DNA of 64,000 nt. Origin: Planctomycetota bacterium (GTDB taxonomy: Bacteria; Planctomycetota; Planctomycetia; Pirellulales; Lacipirellulaceae). Positions 8,597 to 16,222 of the stretch are shown piece by piece. How positions within the stretch are numbered: position 1 is the first letter of the stretch; each line of letters begins with the position of its first letter. A model generated the notes under the pieces. The model saw only the letters and a list, made by a program, of their open reading frames with translations, ran no database searches and was not told the origin of the DNA. The DNA lies in NCBI GenBank assembly GCA_024278955.1, contig JAJRSE010000002.1, positions 229,237-293,236 of the forward strand, read 5' to 3'. The position numbers and the translations under genes were made by a program.

Positions 8597-11539
8597 ATGT
8601 TTGATAATCGAAACCTAAGATTCGATCTTTTTGCACTCCTGCTATTGGCCGCTACGGCCATGCTCGGAGTTGCGCTGGCTACTTACGATCCGGCCGATCC
8701 TCCCAGCACGCTCGTCTATCCGGCCCCTACCGAGTTCCATAATTCTTGTGGACCAATCGGCGCCTACATCGCCCACTTTTTCTTTGAAAGCGTTGGCATT
8801 GCCGCTTACTACTTCGTCGCTTCGCTTGGGGCCTTGGCTGTCACCCTGCTATGGCGAGGCGAGGTTAACCAACCCGTGCTGCGCGCCGTGGGGTGGACCG
8901 CTTCGTTGGTCGCGGTTGCGACCTTGGCAACCATGACGTTGCCCAATAGCACTCCAGGCCCGGTCATCGGCGCCGGGGGGTATCTTGGCGCGATGGGTCA
9001 CGCGATGCTTGAGTCGCACTTTGCTACGACCGGCGCCTACATTCTGGCATTCAGCGTCTTGCTGGCAGGCATACTGCTGGCAACCGATTATCTTATCTTC
9101 CAGCTTGCCGCCATCACGACCGTTGTTTCGGGACGGGGGATCATGTCTCTCGGCCATTTCGGGCCTGTACGAACGGCTCGCCCCGAGACCGACCTTGAAG
9201 ACGAATGGAAAGAAGAGGAATCTGACGAGTACGAAGAGGAAGAAGAACCCGAGACCGGCGAAGACGAAGAGGAGTGGGAATATGAAGAAGAGGAGGAGGA
9301 AGTTGCACCACTAAAAGTGCGTACTCCTCAATCGAAACAAGAACAAGAAGAAGAGAAACAGGAAGCCAAGAAGCCGCCTCAAGCGCTCAAGTCGAAGCTT
9401 GCTTCAGCCTTGGGAATCAATAGTAAGAAGAAATCGGAGAAGAGCGAACGCGATGAAATCATCGATCAGCTCGAAGCGGCCGACCAGTCGCACACGCCCG
9501 ATGTCGACTACGAATTGCCTCCGCTCGATCTCTTGCTCCAGTCCGACGATGTCAACTTCCAGGACCAAGAGGTAGAAGTTCGACGCAAAGCCAAGCTACT
9601 AGAAAAAACCTTCAAAAACTTTGGCTTCAACGTCAAAGTCGTCGAAATCGAGACCGGCCCGGTTATCGCGCAGTACGAAATCGAGCTCGAAGCCGGCTTG
9701 CGTTTGGCAAAAATCACGAACTTGTCCGACGATATCGCAATCGCTCTGCGCGTGCCCAGCGTGCGAATCGTGGCACCGATCCCAGGCAAGAACACCGTCG
9801 GCATCGAAGTGCCAAACGAAAATCGCCAATTGGTCCGCATCCGCGATGTCATTGAAGAGACCAATGGCCGAGCGAAACGGATGAAAATCCCGATCTACCT
9901 GGGCAAAGATGTTTCGGGGAATCCAATGGCAGTCGATTTGGCATCCCTTCCACATCTGCTTATCGCCGGTCGTACGGGTACGGGTAAGAGTGTTTGCTTG
10001 AACTCGATTATCGTCTCGATTCTGATGAGTCGTGGCCCCGACGAGGTGCGGATGCTGATGATCGATCCGAAAATGGTCGAGCTAAGCGGCTACAGCAAGC
10101 TGCCCCATCTGATGCATCCGGTCGTGACGGACATGAAAAAGGCCGAGGCAATTCTCTCGTGGGCCGTCGACAAAATGGAAGAGCGGTATCAGTTGCTTGC
10201 CCGAGCCGGCGTCCGACATTTGTCGGTCTACAATCAGCTTAGCGACGAAGAGCTGCGCGATCGGATCAAGCCGCGAAGCGAAGCCGAATGGGAAACTATT
10301 CCTAAGTCGCTGCCCTTTGTGGTAATCGTGGCCGACGAAATTGCCGACCTGATGATGACCGCCGGCAAAGACGTCGAGCAACACATCATTCGTCTGGCTC
10401 AAAAAAGTCGTGCGGTTGGCATCCATCTCATTCTCGCAACCCAAAAACCAACGGTCGACGTCATCACCGGCCTCATCAAATCGAACCTGCCTGCCCGTAT
10501 CGCATTCCAGGTAGCAAGCCGGACCGATAGCCGGGTTGTGTTGGACGAAAACGGAGCCGACAAGCTTCTCGGCAACGGCGATATGCTGTTCCTTTCGCCT
10601 GGCACGAGCACCCTTCTGCGAGGACAAGGCACGTATCTCTCAGACGACGAAATCACGAGTGTTGTCGACTATGTGGGAACCGATGTGCCTCAGTTCGCTC
10701 AAGAGCTTATCGAACTCAAAACCAAGGACGAGGAAGAAGAGACAACGCCCGGCAAGCTTAAAAACCGCGACGAGCTGTACGAATCGGCTGTCGACATTGT
10801 GGTCCGAGAACGACGAGGCAGCGTCTCGCTATTGCAGCGTTGCATGGGCATCGGCTACGGCCGCGCCGCCCGCTTGGTCGACTTCATGGCCGAAGACGGA
10901 ATCGTCGGAGAGTACAACGGTTCGCAAGCCCGCGAGGTGTTGATCTCAGTCGAAGACTGGGAGGCAATGAGCAACGAGACCGCCGAAGAGAGCAACGACA
11001 AGGGCCCCGTCACGGCAGTAACCGTCGAACCCAAGCCGCAGCGAACCAATAAGATTATTCCCGGCACCGACGAACCAAGCGATTTGGAAGACGACCAGCT
11101 ACTCGCGATTGCCGAAGTCGAAGAAGAAGCCGCAGCCAACGCACCCTGGGAAGAAGATGAAGCCGCCGAGTCGGAAGAGGCAGAGATTAAGGAAGACGTT
11201 GAGTCGGAAGAAGAGGAAGAGCTAGCAGACGACGAGGAGTGGGAAGAAGACGAAGCAGACGACGAAGAAACCGCCGAAGGCGAAGAAGAGGAAGAATGGG
11301 AATACGAAGACGAGGAGGAAGAGGGAGAAACTGAGGGAGAAACTGCGGAAGAAACCGAAGGAGCGACAGCCGAGGGCGAAGACGAAGAATGGGAGTATGA
11401 AGACGAAGAAGAGGACGAAGTCGAAGAAGAAGCGGCAGAGGACGACCCCGATTGGGAGGACCCCAAACCGACGAAATGGGAATCGGACGAGCTCGAAGAG
11501 GAGGACGAAGAAGAGGAAGAATACGTCGACAGCGCATAA
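8597..11539 (+). CDS. ftsK: DNA translocase FtsK/SpoIIIE
   Basis: A 980-residue chromosome-segregation motor. The ATG at 8597 begins FDNRNLRFDLFALLLL, the first of about four membrane segments. A cytoplasmic acidic linker follows. The alpha/beta motor carries Walker A GRTGTGKS (K464) and Walker B VVIVADEIADL (D580). The DNA-reading gamma winged helix lies around residues 724-785 and contains RRGSVSLLQRCMGIGYGRAA. Unusually, about 140 more residues follow, almost entirely Glu/Asp with repeated WEYE motifs. A TTG start at 8513 would add 28 polar residues before the first membrane helix and is less likely. Confidence 0.95.
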   Translation: MFDNRNLRFDLFALLLLAATAMLGVALATYDPADPPSTLVYPAPTEFHNSCGPIGAYIAHFFFESVGIAAYYFVASLGALAVTLLWRGEVNQPVLRAVGWTASLVAVATLATMTLPNSTPGPVIGAGGYLGAMGHAMLESHFATTGAYILAFSVLLAGILLATDYLIFQLAAITTVVSGRGIMSLGHFGPVRTARPETDLEDEWKEEESDEYEEEEEPETGEDEEEWEYEEEEEEVAPLKVRTPQSKQEQEEEKQEAKKPPQALKSKLASALGINSKKKSEKSERDEIIDQLEAADQSHTPDVDYELPPLDLLLQSDDVNFQDQEVEVRRKAKLLEKTFKNFGFNVKVVEIETGPVIAQYEIELEAGLRLAKITNLSDDIAIALRVPSVRIVAPIPGKNTVGIEVPNENRQLVRIRDVIEETNGRAKRMKIPIYLGKDVSGNPMAVDLASLPHLLIAGRTGTGKSVCLNSIIVSILMSRGPDEVRMLMIDPKMVELSGYSKLPHLMHPVVTDMKKAEAILSWAVDKMEERYQLLARAGVRHLSVYNQLSDEELRDRIKPRSEAEWETIPKSLPFVVIVADEIADLMMTAGKDVEQHIIRLAQKSRAVGIHLILATQKPTVDVITGLIKSNLPARIAFQVASRTDSRVVLDENGADKLLGNGDMLFLSPGTSTLLRGQGTYLSDDEITSVVDYVGTDVPQFAQELIELKTKDEEEETTPGKLKNRDELYESAVDIVVRERRGSVSLLQRCMGIGYGRAARLVDFMAEDGIVGEYNGSQAREVLISVEDWEAMSNETAEESNDKGPVTAVTVEPKPQRTNKIIPGTDEPSDLEDDQLLAIAEVEEEAAANAPWEEDEAAESEEAEIKEDVESEEEEELADDEEWEEDEADDEETAEGEEEEEWEYEDEEEEGETEGETAEETEGATAEGEDEEWEYEDEEEDEVEEEAAEDDPDWEDPKPTKWESDELEEEDEEEEEYVDSA

Positions 11540-11646
11540 GCGAGTTCAACCGGCGTTTGACACTTTGATTGAAGCTCAGGAACCAACCTGATAGAATACA
11601 GGAGTCCAATGAAACCCCCTACTACGCTTGCAAGTGAGCCGCGATC

Positions 11647-12120
11647 ATGAATTGGTCTGATGTTTTGGCCGACCCGTGCCTGCAGGATCTGCCGTATAAA
11701 ATCGAACTCAACCAGTATGGGGCGATCGTCATGACACCCGCGTCGAATCGGCATGGACATCTGCAAATAGAAATCGGTTTTCTACTGAAGACCCAGCGCC
11801 CGGAGGGCAGGACCTTATCGGAGTGCTCAGTAGACACTCCGGGTGGCGTCAAAGTTGCAGACGTTGCCTGGCTGAGCGAATCGTTTGTCGCTCAACATCG
11901 CGAGACAACGCCCTACAGTAAAGCGCCCGACCTGTGCATCGAGATCCTTTCTCCCTCCAACTCGCGTCGCGAGATGGCAGAAAAAACGCAGCTCTACTTC
12001 GACCAAGGCGCTCAGGAAGTATGGCTCTGTAGCGAAGCCGGCAAGCTGGAATTCTACACGCCTGCCGGCCAAGTCGACGCTTCGCCGCTCTTCCCCGAGT
12101 TCCCTCAAGCAATCAAGTAA
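11647..12120 (+). CDS. Uma2 family endonuclease-like protein (DUF820)
   Basis: A 157-residue protein of the Uma2/DUF820 family, a PD-(D/E)XK nuclease-like fold abundant in cyanobacteria and planctomycetes. The core reads VADVAW, then APDLCIEILSPSNSRREMAE, then a Lys and YFDQGAQEVWL, the usual D...ExL...K arrangement. It is shorter than typical members (about 180-200). Function is unproven for the family. No toxin or other partner is adjacent. Confidence 0.85.
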   Translation: MNWSDVLADPCLQDLPYKIELNQYGAIVMTPASNRHGHLQIEIGFLLKTQRPEGRTLSECSVDTPGGVKVADVAWLSESFVAQHRETTPYSKAPDLCIEILSPSNSRREMAEKTQLYFDQGAQEVWLCSEAGKLEFYTPAGQVDASPLFPEFPQAIK

Positions 12121-12136
12121 CGAACAAACGGCCGTG

Positions 12137-13753
12137 CTATTTGGCTGCGACTGCTTTCTTGGGCGGATCTTGCATCATCGAATCGAGCATCGTGCCAATA
12201 AGCGCAGTCGTCTCGCCGTTCTGCCCGGCCCCTTGCCCGACGACCATCACTCGCGGAGTAATCTCGATTCCCGAGTCCCCCACGATCCGCAGCAGTTCGA
12301 TTAGCGCCGCGTTGCCTGGCCCAATCTGCGTCGCAATTTGCTCGTAAGCTTTTGCCTGAGCGGCAGCTCGCAGCTCAACCGCTTCGGCTTCCGCCTTCGC
12401 TTCGATGATAATCGTTTCGCGTTTTTGCTCCGCGATTTTCACTTCGTAAGCTGCGGTAGCAAGCCGTTTTTCCTCCTCGGCTTCTTGCTCGGTTTTCGTA
12501 AGCTGCTTCTTTTGCTCGGCTGCGCGTTGTTGCTCTTTGAAAGTTTCTTGCTCTTGAAGGGCAATTTCGCGGTCGGTTTGAGTCTTTAGCAGTGCGCCGA
12601 GTGTGTTTTCGTCACCTACGTCACCAATCCGCACGCCGGTGATGGTCACGCCAATCTTTTCCATCTCTAACTTCAGCATTTTAAGCGACGCCGACTCTTG
12701 CGTTGATCGCTGCTGCACATAATCGAGGGCTTTGACTCCTTCGGCATTGTTGCGAAAAATGGCTCGTACTGCGGAATTCATCACCGTACGTAACCCCTCC
12801 TGGTCGTCGCCTACGACGCCGACCAAAATTGGTGCATCGCCTGGACGAACTTCATACTCGATTCTCACATCGACCGGAAACGTGAATCCATCCGAAGTGC
12901 GGACCATGATCTCTCGCTCTTCCGCGTCAGAAAGACTCGACGTTTGGTTGCCAGCACCCGGAGTCGAAGCCGCGGTATACCGTACAATTTGTTTTTGCGT
13001 TGAAATTGGCGTTACCTGAAAGGCATCGGTGTTCAGGTAGTACTGCCCTTCCAAGAGCGGCTGACGCCAAATGCCGCGCTCGCCTTGGCTGACGAGTCGA
13101 CGTGTGCCCGAATCGTCTACTTCGTCCTCAGCGAAGGTCGGTCGCTCGCCAACATTCGATTTCACCACGCCTACAGTTGCCTTTTTAACCGTCGTGACGT
13201 CGACCATCTTTACGGTAAACAAACGAGGGTTGATCCGATAAGACCCTGGCTTGAGCACCGAAGTCTGGGGTCCTTTGTAGCCGCCTCCTTCGGTGAGGAA
13301 GAACGTGGCATTGCTTGCCATTTGGCCCACTTTCTCGGGGCTCCACTCAGGCGCATACGTGGTATCGGGTGGTAACGGCAGGCCATCCGAGGCATTGAGC
13401 AGCCCGATGCTACCGGCTGGTATGCTTTGAATTGCCGCATACTCGACATCGTAAATGAAGGGCCAGTAACCGGGATGCCAGCCGGGCGGCAAAATTTTGG
13501 CTTGCGGACCCTTCTCGCCATTGGTCGCGATGATTTTTCCTGACGGAAGCGATTGGAAGCCCACATTCTTAGTGACAACGCCGATCGAGTCTTCGCCTAC
13601 AAAGCGGTACGACGCAAGACCGAAAAATATCACCATCACCACGACCGCCGCGCCGACCGCCGCAAGGCGAAGCTGCAACGAACGCACTTGCGAAGCGCTC
13701 GCAATAATCAAGCCCGCCAAAACAATTCCAATAAACAAAAACAAGCCAGACAT
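12137..13753 (-). CDS. SPFH/Band 7 (prohibitin-like) membrane protein
   Basis: A 538-residue protein with two N-terminal hydrophobic segments (about residues 3-22 and 31-50). A long SPFH/Band 7 region follows, including TSDGFTFPVDVRIEYEVRPG. A C-terminal coiled coil rich in Glu, Ala, Lys and Gln (about 375-470) resembles flotillins. Such proteins form large oligomeric membrane cages or platforms. The C-terminal ALIELLRIVGDSGIEITPRV region is flotillin-like. No nfeD partner is adjacent. Substrate or role cannot be inferred. Confidence 0.85.
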   Translation of the reverse strand: MSGLFLFIGIVLAGLIIASASQVRSLQLRLAAVGAAVVVMVIFFGLASYRFVGEDSIGVVTKNVGFQSLPSGKIIATNGEKGPQAKILPPGWHPGYWPFIYDVEYAAIQSIPAGSIGLLNASDGLPLPPDTTYAPEWSPEKVGQMASNATFFLTEGGGYKGPQTSVLKPGSYRINPRLFTVKMVDVTTVKKATVGVVKSNVGERPTFAEDEVDDSGTRRLVSQGERGIWRQPLLEGQYYLNTDAFQVTPISTQKQIVRYTAASTPGAGNQTSSLSDAEEREIMVRTSDGFTFPVDVRIEYEVRPGDAPILVGVVGDDQEGLRTVMNSAVRAIFRNNAEGVKALDYVQQRSTQESASLKMLKLEMEKIGVTITGVRIGDVGDENTLGALLKTQTDREIALQEQETFKEQQRAAEQKKQLTKTEQEAEEEKRLATAAYEVKIAEQKRETIIIEAKAEAEAVELRAAAQAKAYEQIATQIGPGNAALIELLRIVGDSGIEITPRVMVVGQGAGQNGETTALIGTMLDSMMQDPPKKAVAAK

Positions 13754-13994
13754 CAGGTGATTTCTCCCTCAGGAAAGATAGTTGAACGTTTCGTAGTACC
13801 GCCGGCCAAATGCCAGCCGTCTGGGGGCCGCTCTCAAAAAAACCAGCCAGGCACGCCCCTAGCAGCTTAGCTTACGCTCAGCACCGGCGTTACAGTAGCC
13901 CCAGATTACCTATTATTTCTCTGCGAAATGTCCGATATTGCCGAAAAACAAGCTCCCCGCAGGACAACGGCAAAGTCGTGTGAAGCAAGGGATT

Positions 13995-14063
13995 TTAGCC
14001 ACCGAGATCACCGAGGACCCCTTGTTTCTAGCACTCTGTGTCCTCGGCGATCTCGGTGGCTAA
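13995..14063. repeat. Imperfect inverted repeat
   Basis: A 23-bp arm at 13995-14017 pairs with 14041-14063 with one mismatch, around a 23-nt loop. The arms contain the phrase CACCGAGATCACCGAGGA. No T run follows. It is likely one of the dispersed intergenic palindromes of this genome. Confidence 0.6.
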
Positions 14064-14185
14064 TTCCTTTAAGTACTTGTAATTGTCCTATCTGGCCCCC
14101 CTTCTCCTCGGTTGCCGCCCTGGCAGCCTCGGGTTAAACTCAGAGGCTACGAACCTTTGTAGCAATTTTGAGTCCTGAGCCTATC

Positions 14186-14302
14186 ATGTCGATCGCAATT
14201 TCAAACCGACTGCCCGTGCCGCTTGGCCTCGGGGCTGTTATTGATGACGTCATGAGTGGCGCGATTGCTATTGCCGCCATTATCGAGGGCGATCGATCTT
14301 AG
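14186..14302 (+). CDS. Putative Ile-rich leader peptide
   Basis: A 38-codon ORF starting at ATG 14186 and ending with TAG at 14300-14302. Seven codons are Ile (residues 3, 5, 19, 27, 29, 32, 33), four of them within seven residues near the end (IAIAAII, 27-33). Val and Leu add six more. A terminator hairpin begins 26 bp after the stop, and the next gene makes a precursor of isoleucine. This is the layout of a translation-coupled attenuator. The ribosome binding site is weak (TGAGCC). The peptide has no expected independent function. Confidence 0.5.
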   Translation: MSIAISNRLPVPLGLGAVIDDVMSGAIAIAAIIEGDRS

Positions 14303-14364
14303 GGTTCGGAAAAGACCGATACTAACCAAGCCCTGAGGCCGACCACGGCAGCAGGGCTTTTTTT
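14286..14364 (+). promoter_or_regulatory. Putative transcription attenuator of cimA
   Basis: Terminator arms AAGCCCTG (14328-14335) and CAGGGCTT (14352-14359) with a T run to 14364. The upstream arm can alternatively pair with AGGGC at 14286-14290 inside the leader peptide codons, or with AGGGTT at 14301-14306 overlapping its stop codon, giving candidate antiterminators. A ribosome stalled on Ile codons 27-33 would change which pairing forms. The arrangement is visible; the mechanism is inferred. Confidence 0.5.
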
Positions 14365-14514
14365 GTTTGAAAAGAGCCTCTTCCAAATGACCAAGCCAAA
14401 TATTCTGTGAAACCTACCTCCTGCGTTGTTCCCGCCGTTCCGCCGTGGTTCAAAGTAACACCGTCGCATCAAAATAAATTAAAACACACCTCCACCCCCT
14501 CACCTCTATTAGCC

Positions 14515-16086
14515 ATGTCCAAAATCCAAACCTACGACACGACCCTCCGCGACGGCGCCCAAGGCGAAGGCGTCAACTTCTCGCTCGAAGACAAGCTCCT
14601 AATCGCCCGACGACTCGACTCGCTCGGCTTCGATTTTGTCGAAGGCGGCTATCCGCTTTCTAACCCCAAAGATGCCGAGTTCTTCCAGCGACTGGCCGAG
14701 AAACCGCTTCAGCACAGCAAGGCCTGTGCCTTTGGTATGACCCGTCGCCGGGGGATGAAAGCTGCCGACGACATCGGCATGAAGTCGCTGCTCGACTCCA
14801 AGGCTCCGGTTATCACCATCGTCGGTAAAACGTCCGACTTCCACGTTACCGAGGTCCTTGGTGTTTCGCTCGAAGAAAACCTCGCCATGATCCGCGACAC
14901 GGTCGCCTATCTCTCGGGCGAAGGTCGCGAAGTCATCTACGATGCCGAACACTTTTTCGATGGATGGAAAGCCGACCCCGAGTACGCCGCCAAGACGATC
15001 CAAGCCGCTGCCGAAGCCGGGGCGTCCATTATCGTGATGTGCGACACCAACGGCGGCAGCCTCCCAGAAGAAGTGGCCGCAATCACTCGCGAAGCCAGCA
15101 GCAAAGTCGACAAACCGCTCGGAATCCATACCCACAACGATGGCGAGCTAGCGATTGCCAACACGCTGGCGTCGATCGATGCCGGGGCCGTCCACGTACA
15201 GGGCACCATCAACGGGCTGGGCGAACGCTGCGGCAACGCCGATCTGATTTCCGTAATCGCCAACCTGGCGCTCAAGAAAAAAGGTTACGAAGTGCTGAAT
15301 GGCCACGGTGTTGAACACCTCACCGAACTTTCGCGGTACGTCTACGAAATTGCAAACATGCACTTTCGTAACGGCCAAGCCTTTGTCGGCACCAGCGCTT
15401 TCGCCCACAAGGGCGGCATGCACGTCCACGCCGTCACAAAGGTATCGTCGAGCTACGAGCATATCGAACCCGCGTCGGTTGGTAACGAACGCCGGATTTT
15501 GGTCAGCGAGCTTTCGGGCCGATCGAACATCCTCGCCATGGCAACCAAACACAATTTACAGAACGACAAAGAGCTGATGGCCAGCATCTTGAAGCAAGTG
15601 GTCGATCTGGAAAACCGCGGTTACCAATTCGAGGCCGCCGAGGCTTCGTTCGATCTTCTCGTGCAACGTGCCGCCGGCACCTACAAACCCCATTTCGAGT
15701 TGGTCCAGTATCAAACCAGCGTCATCAGCCGAGGCGGCCAGCCCGTCACTGAGGCAACCGTGAAATTGCTGGTCAACGACCAACTACGTCACGAAGTGGC
15801 CGAGGGCGATGGCCCCGTCAACGCACTCGATGCGGCACTACGCAAGGCGCTCAACGGGCATTTCCCCAGCCTGAACCAAATGCAGTTGGTCGACTACAAA
15901 GTACGGGTCATCAACTCCGATGCCGCCACCGCGGCGAGCGTACGAGTCGTCATTGAAAGTCGCGACGAAAACGACTCCTGGGGTACCGTCGGCGTCCACG
16001 AAAACGTGATCGAAGCCAGTTGGAACGCCCTGGTCGATAGCATCGAATACAAACTTTGCAAAGAATCCACAGAACCGCGATCGTAA
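14515..16086 (+). CDS. cimA: (R)-citramalate synthase
   Basis: A 523-residue HMGL-family enzyme that condenses pyruvate and acetyl-CoA to citramalate, the first step of the threonine-independent isoleucine route. The N terminus carries TYDTTLRDGAQGEGVNFSLE with metal-binding Asp; HTHND contains the metal-binding histidines. The C-terminal LeuA-type regulatory/dimer domain begins near residue 375. The DTTLRDGAQGEG form and length fit citramalate synthases rather than 2-isopropylmalate synthases. ATG 14515 is chosen because upstream residues are low-complexity. Probably controlled by the Ile-type attenuator upstream. Confidence 0.9.
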   Translation: MSKIQTYDTTLRDGAQGEGVNFSLEDKLLIARRLDSLGFDFVEGGYPLSNPKDAEFFQRLAEKPLQHSKACAFGMTRRRGMKAADDIGMKSLLDSKAPVITIVGKTSDFHVTEVLGVSLEENLAMIRDTVAYLSGEGREVIYDAEHFFDGWKADPEYAAKTIQAAAEAGASIIVMCDTNGGSLPEEVAAITREASSKVDKPLGIHTHNDGELAIANTLASIDAGAVHVQGTINGLGERCGNADLISVIANLALKKKGYEVLNGHGVEHLTELSRYVYEIANMHFRNGQAFVGTSAFAHKGGMHVHAVTKVSSSYEHIEPASVGNERRILVSELSGRSNILAMATKHNLQNDKELMASILKQVVDLENRGYQFEAAEASFDLLVQRAAGTYKPHFELVQYQTSVISRGGQPVTEATVKLLVNDQLRHEVAEGDGPVNALDAALRKALNGHFPSLNQMQLVDYKVRVINSDAATAASVRVVIESRDENDSWGTVGVHENVIEASWNALVDSIEYKLCKESTEPRS

Positions 16087-16222
16087 GAAGGCACGTGCTA
16101 AAGTCTTTCTTTCCTTCCGTTTTCTTGCCGTCCTTGGCGATCTTGGCGGTTCCTCTTTTCAGTTTGAGTTACTAACATGCACGGCTCGGCCATCGTCGCA
16201 ACTCACCAATAGAAAACCAATC

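Larger units (their letters stand above)
13754..14514. other. Long leader region upstream of citramalate synthase
   Basis: This 761-bp region holds a long imperfect inverted repeat (13995-14063), an Ile-rich short ORF (14186-14302) and a Rho-independent terminator (14328-14364). The 14428-14456 stretch contains the phrase GCCGTTCCGCCGTGGTTCAA, also found beside the GxxExxY pseudogene. No other gene is credible. Confidence 0.6.

Noticed and set aside
10855..11766. A 303-codon minus-strand Ser-rich ORF at the end of ftsK
   Set aside because: It is the complement of the GAA/GAG-rich acidic tail of FtsK, which yields poly-Ser; not a real gene.
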